This document shows positions 43,932-52,577 of a DNA stretch of 64,000 bases, piece by piece; the first letter of the stretch is position 1; each line of letters starts with the position of its first letter. Source of the DNA: Nitrospira defluvii (GTDB lineage Bacteria; Nitrospirota; Nitrospiria; Nitrospirales; Nitrospiraceae); assembly GCA_011525625.1 (NCBI GenBank), contig WYAX01000012.1, positions 558,001 to 622,000 of the forward strand, written 5' to 3'. Both the position numbers and the translations under genes were made by a program. The notes under the pieces were generated by a model that was not told where the DNA came from, ran no database searches, and saw only the letters and a program-made list of their open reading frames with translations.

Positions 43932-46646
43932 TTACGCCTGTGACTGGAAGTGCCGTCGCACGAGGGTTTCGACGAACTTGAAGTGCCGTTCGGGGAGGTT
44001 CTTGAATCGCCGTTTGCAGTCGACCAGCGCCTCGTCCGCGCCGGCAAAAGGCGCGATCGTATCCATGAGGTGAGCCCGGTAGTCCATCAGCTTCAGTTCG
44101 ACGGTTCGCAGGAGTGAGGGGTCTCCCGCCAGGGCCGAGGCGGCTTTAGCCTGGTCTCCCCCCGATTCCACAAGCGCCTGGAAGCAGAGCCCCTTGAGTC
44201 GTTGAGTGACCGTGCTGCGATCCCACCCCAGGGCCCTGGCCGTGGCCTGCATGTCGAACCGGTATCGACGCAATTGGTTCAGGACGGCCCGGTCGCCGGC
44301 CGGATCCGGCAACAACGCGGCGGCGGTGGATGTGTCCGCGACCGATGTCGACGTGCCCGGCAGTCGAAGATCGTTCGCTGTGATGAGCGCTCCCTCGGCC
44401 AGCGCCGCTGCCTGTTCCAGGCATTGACGCAGCTCCCGCACGTTGCCTTTCCACGATTGCGCGGTGAGCGCCGCCAGGGCCTCCCGGGAAAGCGGCAGCG
44501 GGGGCTGATGGCTCTTCTGTGCGGTCTCTCGCAGACAGGCTTCAGCCAGGAGTGGAATGTCCGCGGAGCGTTCGCGAAGGGGCGGCAGGTGCAGGACGAG
44601 CCCCTTGAGCCGAAAATACAGATCTTCGCGAAACCATCCTTCCGAGACGCCGCGCTGCAGATCCTTATTGGTGGCGGCGACGATGCGGACATCGACCGTG
44701 GTGGGACTGGTGGCCCCGACCCGATAAAAGGTCCGGTCTTGCAGCACCCGCAAGAGTTTGCTCTGGTGGTCCAGCCGGAGGTCGCCGATCTCGTCGAGAA
44801 AAACGGTGCCCAGATGGGCGAGTTCGAAATAGCCTTTGCGGTCTGCGTGTGCCCCGGTGAAACTCCCGCGCACATGGCCGAAGAGTTCGCTTTCGAAGAG
44901 CTCGGGCGAGATCGCCGCCATGTTCACCGCAATGAAGGGTTTGGCGGCGCGAGGACTTAACCGGTGCACCGCGCGGGCACAGAGCTCTTTGCCGGTTCCG
45001 GCCTCGCCGGTGATCAGAACCGTGACCGGCGCGCGGGCCCCCTTTTTGAGATCGCGAAACATCGTGAGCATCGCCGGGTCGTTGGTGACGATTCCGGCTT
45101 GTTCGCATTCACGCCGCAGCTGCTCCTGTTCGACATTTCCCAAAGGCGCGGTGCTGATCGTGGCAGCCCGCAGGTTGTGCAATTGCCCTTCGAGCGCTTC
45201 CATCCGTTGTCTGGTCGCCTCTTCCTGCGCCTGGGCCTCGGTGATCTTGCGTTGCAGGTCGGCGGCAAGTTTGGCCGATTCGGCTTCCTTCGAGAGGGAG
45301 TGCGACATACCGGTGCGCGCGGATTCCAGGTCTTCTTCCAAACTTTCCACTGTCGTTTCTTGAAAGATCAATGCTTCCCGCACTGCCACCAGCTGTTGCT
45401 GGACCGACAGCATGTCTTGTTCCAGCAGCACCAGGCGTCGCGTCGCCACGATCTGGCCGAGCAAGCTGCCGGCCACGAGCACGAGCAGGGCAGCGGTGAC
45501 CGGTGTCACGAAGGGGAGGACCAGTCGGAGGTAGACGAGACTGATCGCCGCGATCGCCAGATAGACGACCAGCAAGCCTGTGCCCAGCACGAGCCCTCTC
45601 CAATCGCTCCACCGGAAGGCAGCCCAGGCCACGCCGATGGAGAGGGCGAATGCGAGGGCGCCTCGTTGCCACGGGCTCAGTTCCCTGATCCAGTCCTGGG
45701 TCAGGAGTGTATGAAGCAGCTGAGCTTGTAACAGCATGTCGGTTGTCTCTTCGCCGGACGGCACCGTCCGTTCCGGTTGAGGGCGCGGTTGGGTCGTCAG
45801 GAGGACGGCTTTGCCGGCGACCAGGGCGACCAAGCGGTCGTTGTCCTTCTGTTCGATCAGTCGAAAGATGTCGAGCGTTGTGGCGGTGGGGAACGGCGCA
45901 AGGGCCTGCCCTCCGGCGAAGTTCAGCAGCAGGCGACCATGACGATCGACAGGAATCGTCACGTCGGTCGTGGCGCCGCCCCCCAGGTGTGCCTGTGGTA
46001 GTCGCACGGCGCCGGATCGCCGTTCAATGCGTCCAAGCGGAACCTGCCAGACGCCGGCGGCCAAGGAGAGGCCCAATGAGGGGAGCTCGCCGGATTCCCT
46101 GCCCTGATAAAGCAGAGCCCGGCGTACCACCCGATCGAGATCGAGCACCGGTTGCAACGTGCTCTTTCCCGCTACGAGGTGCTGCGTCGGCGTCAGCGGA
46201 GAGGGCCCCTCCTGCTCAAAAGTCGGGGCCAGGACCGTTGGATAGGCGACGGTGCCGGCCGACTTGGCCGCTTCGATCAGCAACGCGTCGCTGACGGCGC
46301 CTCCAAGGTTCGGCGGACTCGGGAGATCCAGTGGAATATCGAGGCCGATGGCGGTGGCGCCGGCATCGTGCAGCGCAGTGATGAGGGTGGCTGCCAGGCT
46401 GCGATCCCACTGGCCCGCGCCGAACTGGTGGTCGCCGGCCGGATCTCTGGTGATGAGGAGCAGGTGTGAATCTGGTGCCGGATGGGGGCGGAGTCGGATC
46501 CAGGTGTCGTACGGCGCCCATTCGATCGTATGGAACGTGGCAGGGGCCATCGTCCAGATCAGTTCGCTCCCCAGGAGGGCGGAGAAGGCTAAGACCAGAG
46601 CTTGCAGCCAGCTATTCCTGACGAACAAGCGTGTGGCGGTGCTCAT
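43932..46646 (-). CDS. CHASE2 sensor with sigma54-activator AAA+ and HTH
   Basis: A 904-residue membrane-bound transcription activator. An N-terminal helix and a CHASE2-type extracytoplasmic domain (residues about 35-330) are followed by two or three more helices (about 335-410). Next comes a coiled coil (about 415-500) and a sigma54-interaction AAA+ domain (about 530-750). This has Walker A GEAGTGKE, the sigma54 loop as GSFTGA instead of GAFTGA, and Walker B TVFLDEIGDL. A Fis-like HTH (MQATARALGWDRSTVTQRLKG) lies near residue 800. A direct membrane sensor-activator in place of the usual histidine kinase/response regulator of sortase loci is notable. It follows the TPR gene by 13 bp. Confidence 0.88.
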   Translation of the reverse strand: MSTATRLFVRNSWLQALVLAFSALLGSELIWTMAPATFHTIEWAPYDTWIRLRPHPAPDSHLLLITRDPAGDHQFGAGQWDRSLAATLITALHDAGATAIGLDIPLDLPSPPNLGGAVSDALLIEAAKSAGTVAYPTVLAPTFEQEGPSPLTPTQHLVAGKSTLQPVLDLDRVVRRALLYQGRESGELPSLGLSLAAGVWQVPLGRIERRSGAVRLPQAHLGGGATTDVTIPVDRHGRLLLNFAGGQALAPFPTATTLDIFRLIEQKDNDRLVALVAGKAVLLTTQPRPQPERTVPSGEETTDMLLQAQLLHTLLTQDWIRELSPWQRGALAFALSIGVAWAAFRWSDWRGLVLGTGLLVVYLAIAAISLVYLRLVLPFVTPVTAALLVLVAGSLLGQIVATRRLVLLEQDMLSVQQQLVAVREALIFQETTVESLEEDLESARTGMSHSLSKEAESAKLAADLQRKITEAQAQEEATRQRMEALEGQLHNLRAATISTAPLGNVEQEQLRRECEQAGIVTNDPAMLTMFRDLKKGARAPVTVLITGEAGTGKELCARAVHRLSPRAAKPFIAVNMAAISPELFESELFGHVRGSFTGAHADRKGYFELAHLGTVFLDEIGDLRLDHQSKLLRVLQDRTFYRVGATSPTTVDVRIVAATNKDLQRGVSEGWFREDLYFRLKGLVLHLPPLRERSADIPLLAEACLRETAQKSHQPPLPLSREALAALTAQSWKGNVRELRQCLEQAAALAEGALITANDLRLPGTSTSVADTSTAAALLPDPAGDRAVLNQLRRYRFDMQATARALGWDRSTVTQRLKGLCFQALVESGGDQAKAASALAGDPSLLRTVELKLMDYRAHLMDTIAPFAGADEALVDCKRRFKNLPERHFKFVETLVRRHFQSQA

Positions 46647-46659
46647 GCGATGGTCGTGG

Positions 46660-47997
46660 CTACGGTTTCGGCGGCTCGGCGGCGACGTCGTCGAGTAGGC
46701 GTTTGACGTCCTCCCGTGGGAGACCTTTCAGATAGCTTTTGGCCCTTGCGAGATCCGGGGCAAGGCCCAAGCCTTTGGCATAGATGCGGGCGAGGGCCAT
46801 GCGGGATGGGATGGCGCCGTCGGCAGCGGTCGATTCCAGGTAACTCAGAATCCACTGGCCATGGGGCGGCAATTGGCCGTCGAGTCCCTGTTCGTACAAT
46901 TGCACGAGGGTCCCATGGGAAATCTCATTGAGCGCATACGCTTCCCGCAACAACACCGGCAGGGCTTCGGCGGTGCGGCCCTGTTTGAGGAGCGTGGTCC
47001 CGACGGTTTCTGTCGGCTGGTCCCGGTCGAGATCGGGAAAATCCAACCAGAGTTGGTCGCAATAATTCTTGAACGCTTCCGCCGCTGCCTTCGATTGTTT
47101 CGACTGTAAGTTGCCCTTGACCGCCGCTAGCCGTCTGAGCTGGGTCAACGACTGTGAGGCCTCCGGCAATCCTTGCTCGAACGCCTGCGCCCACCAGGTG
47201 ATGGCCATGAGCTGACTCTTTTCAACTCCCTGCCCCGAGCGATAGGCGTTTCCGAGGAAGTACTGCGCCTTGGCGAGACCGGCCAGTGCGGCCGCTTCCA
47301 GCTCTTGCACCGCCTCCTTGTCGCGCCCCGCCATTTTCAGGACCAAACCGAGGCGGTAATGGGCCTCGGCAAAATCCGGCTTCAGCCGCAACGCCTCCTG
47401 GTAGGCCTTGATGGCGGATTGAATGTTGCCACGGGTGTAGTGAATCGTGCCCATGCTGTAATGGGCTTGCACGAGGGTGGGGTCCAGACGAGCCGCTTCC
47501 TGCAGCTCCGTCATGGCGGTTCGCCAGTCTTGTTTGGCCATGAGCGCCGTGCCGAGATCCAGATGCGCCTGCGCAACCGTGGGATGAAAGCGCAAAGCGG
47601 TCCGGTACTCGTCGATGGCGCCGTCGGTATCGCCCAACTGAAAGAGCGTGCGGCCCAGCGTGAGTCGTGGTTCCTGGGCGTCCGGTTCGGCATGCAAGGC
47701 GCGGCGAGCGTCCGCCAGCACCTCGAGTGGCGTCAACGGAGCAGGGGCCGGGGGAACGACCGGCGGGGGCGGGGGCGGTTCGCTCGGAAGCGGCTCGACT
47801 CGAACGGCTTCTGGCTGGGCGCTGTCGGCCGGGGGCGGTGGCGGCGGCGGTTCAGCGGTCGGCGATTCCGTTTGGACGGTTTCGATTGTCGGAGTCGGAG
47901 AGGGCTCGTCTTGGGCACCGACCGGCGGGGACTGGAGGGGCAACGTGAGGGTGACGAGCAGAGCCCACCGTCCGAAAGCGACGCGTTGCAGGAACAT
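46660..47997 (-). CDS. Exported TPR/Sel1-repeat protein
   Basis: About 445 residues from MFLQRVAFGRWALLV, a signal peptide ending near PVGAQ. A proline-rich linker (residues about 30-105, PPPPPP runs) leads into TPR units (about 115-260: LTLGRTLFQLGDTDGAIDEY, AHYRLGLVLKMAGRDKEAV). Sel1-like units follow (AKAQYFLGNAYRSGQGVEKS; RMALARIYAKGLG). An earlier in-frame start at 48513 is rejected because it covers another gene. It is probably a periplasmic scaffold, co-transcribed with the CHASE2 activator. Confidence 0.8.
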   Translation of the reverse strand: MFLQRVAFGRWALLVTLTLPLQSPPVGAQDEPSPTPTIETVQTESPTAEPPPPPPPADSAQPEAVRVEPLPSEPPPPPPVVPPAPAPLTPLEVLADARRALHAEPDAQEPRLTLGRTLFQLGDTDGAIDEYRTALRFHPTVAQAHLDLGTALMAKQDWRTAMTELQEAARLDPTLVQAHYSMGTIHYTRGNIQSAIKAYQEALRLKPDFAEAHYRLGLVLKMAGRDKEAVQELEAAALAGLAKAQYFLGNAYRSGQGVEKSQLMAITWWAQAFEQGLPEASQSLTQLRRLAAVKGNLQSKQSKAAAEAFKNYCDQLWLDFPDLDRDQPTETVGTTLLKQGRTAEALPVLLREAYALNEISHGTLVQLYEQGLDGQLPPHGQWILSYLESTAADGAIPSRMALARIYAKGLGLAPDLARAKSYLKGLPREDVKRLLDDVAAEPPKP

Positions 47998-48112
47998 AGG
48001 CGCTGACTGGCCTCCACAACAAGAAGATCGCACTATATACACATAGACGGAAGAAAAATTCCACGAGATCCGAGCGGGGAATCTCTCTTGTGAGGCAGGT
48101 GACGGGATGGGC

Positions 48113-48775
48113 TTAGCCGGTGAGCAGCGTGAGGAGCAGGTTGACCGAGGCGAGCAGTCCCAACAGGCCCACCAGGAGATACCGCCACCAGGACAGTTGA
48201 TCCTGAATCGGCATGAATCCCAAGCTGACCCCTTCGGCCAGCAACCAGTTTCGAAACTCCTGAGGGGCGACGAGACTGATCCCGCGCTCCGTGCACGACG
48301 CAATGAATCGATCCACAATGATCCCGCGCAGGGCTTTGCGGATGAGCGTCTCCAACCAGCGTGGGAGTCGCAGGCGTTCGCCGGTTCGAGTGGTCCATTG
48401 CTCCACCAGGGTTTCGTACTCCGCGCGCACGCTGTCGACAGGACGGCCCGTTGCGCCGTCTGCTCGTGCTGCGGCAGGCAGGGTATGCAACCAGGCACGG
48501 AGTTGTTGTTCAACTCGTTCGACCGTCTGTTGAGCCGCGTCCAAAAGTCCCGCCAGGATTCCGCCGGCTCCTGCGAGTATCAGCGATACCGCCGCCAGCG
48601 ACCAACTGCCTACAAGCGCCCACAGGCCATGCCCTGCCATGGACGTGCTGGAATACAGTGCGCATCCGCCGACCACGACGATCGACGCAAGCAGGTGTAG
48701 TGGGACGGTTCGGATCACCATCTGCGAAAACGTCCGGGTCGTCGTCGTATCCGGCGTGAGTGTCGGTGGGGACAT
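48113..48775 (-). CDS. Membrane protein, unknown function
   Basis: A 220-residue protein with two N-terminal hydrophobic helices (LLASIVVVGGCALYSS; WALVGSWSLAAVSLILAGAGGIL) and one at the C-terminus (WWRYLLVGLLGLLASVNLLLTLL). A helical cytoplasmic or periplasmic segment lies between. No family was recognised. It sits 18 bp after the HIT gene and 115 bp before the TPR gene on the same transcript. Confidence 0.7.
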   Translation of the reverse strand: MSPPTLTPDTTTTRTFSQMVIRTVPLHLLASIVVVGGCALYSSTSMAGHGLWALVGSWSLAAVSLILAGAGGILAGLLDAAQQTVERVEQQLRAWLHTLPAAARADGATGRPVDSVRAEYETLVEQWTTRTGERLRLPRWLETLIRKALRGIIVDRFIASCTERGISLVAPQEFRNWLLAEGVSLGFMPIQDQLSWWRYLLVGLLGLLASVNLLLTLLTG

Positions 48776-48793
48776 CGGTGTGCGCGGATTGCC

Positions 48794-49243
48794 TCAGGCC
48801 TGCGGCGGGCTGTCGCCATCTGGTGTCGGCCAGACCCTTCTCAGGCGGTCGATCACGGAGGCGAGGTCATCCCCTTCCAACCGGACCGGTTCATGCGCGA
48901 TGCGCCAGACCGGTTCGAGCGGGGCGGGGTCCTGACTGAGGCGCGGGATCAGGTGCCAATGGATATGGGGCAGTTGGTTGCCGAGCAATTCATAATTGAT
49001 CTTCACCGCGTGCCACTCCTTGTGCAGGAGGGCGGCGACCTGGGCCACTTCTTCGATGAGGCGACTGCGGGCGTCGCGGGAGAGGTGGAAGAGTTCCGTC
49101 GCGTGGTGCGCCAGGACGAGCACAGTCCAGCCAGGAAAGAACTGGTCGTCGTGGAGATAGGCCCGTGTGAGGCCGCAGTCGGCAATGAAATGGTCCTGTC
49201 GAGGCCAGATGCCGAGACAGGCTGTGCAGCCGACGTCGGTCAT
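48794..49243 (-). CDS. HIT-family nucleotide hydrolase/transferase
   Basis: A 149-residue protein with the histidine triad PHIHWHLIPR (HxHxH) near residue 92 and the N-terminal FFPGWTVLVLAHHATELFHL. HIT proteins cleave nucleoside polyphosphates or phosphoramidates. A CxxC pair near the start (CTACLG) is common in this subgroup. Its ATG overlaps the upstream gene's stop by four bases. Confidence 0.9.
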   Translation of the reverse strand: MTDVGCTACLGIWPRQDHFIADCGLTRAYLHDDQFFPGWTVLVLAHHATELFHLSRDARSRLIEEVAQVAALLHKEWHAVKINYELLGNQLPHIHWHLIPRLSQDPAPLEPVWRIAHEPVRLEGDDLASVIDRLRRVWPTPDGDSPPQA

Positions 49244-49860
49244 GGTTGGTGCAGGAGCCGTCCTTCTTCCGCCGTGATCACACCCTTTTTGATCAGCAGT
49301 TGAATGAGTTTGTCGGTCGTGGCTTTGTTCGGCGGTGGTTGGGTGGCGGCGGCGCCGGTGGCATGTTTCTGTTTGGGTGGCTCGCGCTTTTGTCCCATCA
49401 CGCGAAAGGCCGGCGTGAAGACGGCGACATAGTCGCGATTCCGGATGCGGACCGATACGGGCAAACTCTCGCTGTTCGGGGTGAGGTCCGGTCCGGATCC
49501 CTGCGGGACACGGAAGAACGGCTTGCCGTCCTCGGTCGTGCCGTCTTGGCCGATGATCTCCATCCTGGTGAGGAGCGATTCTCCCGTCAAATTCTCCCGA
49601 TCCTGACCGGCGGTGTTGGTGATGTGATCCAACACGACGATGAGGGAGTCGGCCACGAACAGATCGGGAGACATGTTGCGGACCGTGACGTCGTACCGAT
49701 ACTCACTCGAAAAATTGTCGCGGCTGCGCAGGGTGACAAAGGGGGTGACTTTGCCGGTCACATCGACCAGCTGATCGAGCGCGAACGCGGGGGCGATGGT
49801 GGCCGCCAACAACAGACTCGTGCTGCAGGCCAGGATGTGCATGGTTCGACTCATCCGCAT
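49240..49860 (-). CDS. Exported protein, unknown function
   Basis: About 206 residues. The start at 49860 follows GGGGAGGACACC. A signal peptide (LACSTSLLLAATIAPAFAL) precedes a beta-rich domain (VDVTGKVTPFVTLRSRDNFS...YDVTVRNMSPDLF). A lysine/proline linker and a short amphipathic C-terminal helix (DKLIQLLIKKGVITAEEGRLL) follow, an ending seen in several exported proteins. It is the first gene of the minus-strand run that ends with the CHASE2 activator. Confidence 0.7.
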   Translation of the reverse strand: MRMSRTMHILACSTSLLLAATIAPAFALDQLVDVTGKVTPFVTLRSRDNFSSEYRYDVTVRNMSPDLFVADSLIVVLDHITNTAGQDRENLTGESLLTRMEIIGQDGTTEDGKPFFRVPQGSGPDLTPNSESLPVSVRIRNRDYVAVFTPAFRVMGQKREPPKQKHATGAAATQPPPNKATTDKLIQLLIKKGVITAEEGRLLHQP

Positions 49861-50021
49861 GGTGTCCTCCCCTGGTCGATCGGCCTCGAAGCCAGAATAG
49901 CAAAGCCTCACCGCCAGTGCGAGGAAATCCTCTGCCTGCGCGGCGGTCTGCTTGACACCTTCTTTTGGTGAACGATATTCTGCCGAGCGCTAACGTGTCG
50001 ATCTCGCGGTCCCACACCTGC

Positions 50022-50909
50022 ATGGCCAACTCACGTCTCACCCTCCCTCCGCTGCTTGTGCCGCGGACGCTTGTCTCTCAGTTGCTGCGACTCTACGACT
50101 ACCCCGACCCGCGCCGCCCCGGACGAACGATCAAGGGCTACGACTGTCCCCATGCGGTAAGAACGGCCCGCATGTGCGCGGCGGTGGCTGAGCGATTGGG
50201 GCATCCATTCGCCCGCGTGAGGCAGTATCAGATCGCGTGTCTCCTCCACGATTTGGGACGCGCCGGACTTGACCGGCGCCTCTTCGGTCGCATCTGGTCC
50301 TGGGCCCGCGCCCACGGCATTCCGACCAGACCCCGTGAATGGAGAGCCGTCCATCCGGAAACCCGGTATGGACGCGAGACCGAGGCGTTTGTCGCTCGCT
50401 ATCGCACGGCCATGGAGGAGGACGGCATCGCGCTCGATTCGTGGGCCTGCGAGCAGGTGGAGATGCGGTTGGGGTATGCGCGTAGGCTGGCCGCGCGGCT
50501 GCGGGCCGTGAAGCCGGTGTTGCGTGAACTCGGGGTGGCCTGGGCGCCGTGGATGGGCCGGGTCATGCTGTACTACTACTACCCTGAAAAGTTGGAGGGC
50601 GCGCAATCCTGGGTGCGGCAGCTGGCGGAGATCCTGGTCGCCTGCGAACAGTTCGAGGCATACAGCAATCAACGCCGGGGGCGCGACTATTACGCGCGGC
50701 GGCGCGAAGAGCTGTCCGAGGCGTTTGCCTATCTGCACCGGTTGCAGCAGGAACAGATCCTCAGCCCGCCGGTGGTGCGGGCGCTGCACGATCTTGCGGC
50801 GGAGGGTGTGTTCGACGCGGTGTTGGCACAGGCCAGGGGCCGGGCGCTCACCGCGCGCGAGCGGGCCTATTTGCGCCGTACCGATAAGGAGTCATTCGAT
50901 GGCGGTTAA
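50022..50909 (+). CDS. HD-domain protein (phosphohydrolase-like)
   Basis: About 295 residues. CPHAVRTARM and CLLHDLGRAG supply the His and the HD pair of a metal-dependent HD phosphohydrolase; further conserved acids are less clear. The C-terminal half is rich in Arg and helical (QRRGRDYYARRREELSEAFAYL). The HD-GYP GYP motif is missing, so cyclic-di-GMP activity is not supported. The internal ATG at 50022 is preferred; 49965 is an alternative. Its end overlaps the YjbQ gene by 11 bp. Confidence 0.75.
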   Translation: MANSRLTLPPLLVPRTLVSQLLRLYDYPDPRRPGRTIKGYDCPHAVRTARMCAAVAERLGHPFARVRQYQIACLLHDLGRAGLDRRLFGRIWSWARAHGIPTRPREWRAVHPETRYGRETEAFVARYRTAMEEDGIALDSWACEQVEMRLGYARRLAARLRAVKPVLRELGVAWAPWMGRVMLYYYYPEKLEGAQSWVRQLAEILVACEQFEAYSNQRRGRDYYARRREELSEAFAYLHRLQQEQILSPPVVRALHDLAAEGVFDAVLAQARGRALTARERAYLRRTDKESFDGG

Positions 50910-51321
50910 GTCCGTGTCGTTGCGAGTCTCGATGCAGGGCCATTGCCAGGTGGAAAACATTACCGACCGGTTGCGAGCGGCGCTGAAAGCAACGCAGCTG
51001 CGCGCGGGGGTTCTCACGATTTTCGTCAGGCACACGACCGCCTCCGTCCTGATCATCGAGGATGAGCCCGGCATTCGAGCCGATACGAAAACGATATGGG
51101 AACGGTTGATTCCGGCCGACCCGACGTGGCAGCACAATGAGCGAAATGCGGGAGAGGACAATGGTCATAGCCACTTGCGCGGGCAGTTGCAGGGTCAGTC
51201 CCTCACCATTCCGTTCAATGACGGGGCCATGGTGCTGGGGACATGGCAGCAAGTGGTGGTGTTGGACTTCGACACCCGCGCGCGGACCAGAGAACTGGTG
51301 CTGCAGGTCATTGGTGAATAG
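50899..51321 (+). CDS. YjbQ/UPF0047 family protein
   Basis: A 140-residue protein of the UPF0047 fold: FVRHTTASVLIIEDEPG, NERNAGEDNGHSHLRGQLQGQSLTIPF and GTWQQVVVLDFDTR are the family signature, including the His-rich metal or phosphate site. YjbQ homologues have weak thiamine-phosphate synthase activity; the true role is unsettled. It is coupled to the HD gene upstream and abuts the protease gene downstream. Confidence 0.93.
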   Translation: MAVKSVSLRVSMQGHCQVENITDRLRAALKATQLRAGVLTIFVRHTTASVLIIEDEPGIRADTKTIWERLIPADPTWQHNERNAGEDNGHSHLRGQLQGQSLTIPFNDGAMVLGTWQQVVVLDFDTRARTRELVLQVIGE

Positions 51322-52461
51322 ATGATGGTGAAAGCGAGGCGCGCCGCGCGGCTCACAGGGTGGGGCGCCGGGCGATGGGTGGGGTTGGGTGTGTTCGCCG
51401 GCATGCTGACGACGTTGTGCGTGCCGTCCACACGGGTCCATGCCGGGGAACCGAACGGACTCCTGGCGTCGCAATCGGTGGCTCCGACCGAGCTCAGTGC
51501 GGAGGAGCAGGCCACCATTGCCGTCTTCGACCGGGCGGCTCGATCGGTCGTCTTCATTGCCAACACGGCCATGCAACGCGATCCCTGGTCGTTCAACGTG
51601 TTTGAGGTGCCACAAGGGTCCGGGACAGGTTTCGTCTGGAACCGACAGGGGCACATCGTGACCAACTATCACGTGATCTACGGCGCTGATTCGATCACGG
51701 TGACCTTGGCGGATCGAACGGAAACCAAGGCGAAGGTCGTCGGTGTCGATCCGGACCACGACATCGCCGTGCTGCAGATCCAGGCGCCGGAGTCGGCGCT
51801 TCCGCCGGTGACGATCGGCAGCTCTCAGGCGTTGCGGGTCGGGCAGAAAGTCTTAGCGATCGGCAATCCCTTCGGTCTCGACCATACCCTGACCACCGGG
51901 GTGGTGAGTGCGTTGGGACGGACCATCAAATCGATGAGCAACCGCACCATTGAAGGGGTGATCCAGACCGATGCCGCCATCAACCCGGGCAACTCCGGCG
52001 GGCCGCTGCTGGACAGCGCCGGACGACTGATCGGCGTGAATACTCAAATCGTCAGTCCCAGCGGCGCGTTTGCCGGGATCGGGTTTGCGGTGCCGGTCGA
52101 TACGGTCAATCGCATCGTGCCGGAGCTGATCAAACATGGCAAACTGATCAGGCCCGGGTTGGGTATTTCCCTGGTTCCCGACGCGATGGCGAGACGGTGG
52201 GGCGTCAAGGGCGTGATTATCGGGAAGGTGGGCCGCGGGAGCGCCGCGGAGCGTGTGGGGTTGCGCGGTGCGCGGGAAACCATGGGCGGGCGCGTCGAAC
52301 TGGGCGATATTCTTCTGGCCCTGGACGGCAAGCCGGTGGAGACCGTCGAGGAGCTGATGGATGCGATGGAGCAACATAAGGTCGGCGATCAGGTCACGAT
52401 CGAATATGCGCGCGGCAATCGGCGCCTGCAGGCGACGGTGACCTTGCAGGCTGTGAATTGA
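51322..52461 (+). CDS. HtrA/DegP-type serine protease
   Basis: A 379-residue periplasmic S1C protease. A signal peptide (WVGLGVFAGMLTTLCVPSTRVHA) precedes a trypsin-like domain with His in IVTNYHVI, Asp in PDHDIAVLQI and Ser in NPGNSGGPLLD. One PDZ domain follows (residues about 275-370, VGLRGARETMGGRVELGDILLALDGKPV). It starts directly after the YjbQ stop. Expected role: removal of misfolded envelope proteins. Confidence 0.94.
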   Translation: MMVKARRAARLTGWGAGRWVGLGVFAGMLTTLCVPSTRVHAGEPNGLLASQSVAPTELSAEEQATIAVFDRAARSVVFIANTAMQRDPWSFNVFEVPQGSGTGFVWNRQGHIVTNYHVIYGADSITVTLADRTETKAKVVGVDPDHDIAVLQIQAPESALPPVTIGSSQALRVGQKVLAIGNPFGLDHTLTTGVVSALGRTIKSMSNRTIEGVIQTDAAINPGNSGGPLLDSAGRLIGVNTQIVSPSGAFAGIGFAVPVDTVNRIVPELIKHGKLIRPGLGISLVPDAMARRWGVKGVIIGKVGRGSAAERVGLRGARETMGGRVELGDILLALDGKPVETVEELMDAMEQHKVGDQVTIEYARGNRRLQATVTLQAVN

Positions 52462-52577
52462 ACGGCGGGCGTCTCACCCGGTTCCCGCACTCGATGGAAG
52501 AGAGGCTGGTCTGTCGCTGGCGCAGCTTCTCAACAACCTGTTAGGATGACCGGAGTTGAACCAGCCGGAGGAAGAGT

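Noticed and set aside
47998..48513. N-terminal extension of the TPR gene
   Set aside because: It would overlap the upstream membrane-protein gene, has a shadow-like composition and would bury a good signal peptide at 47997.
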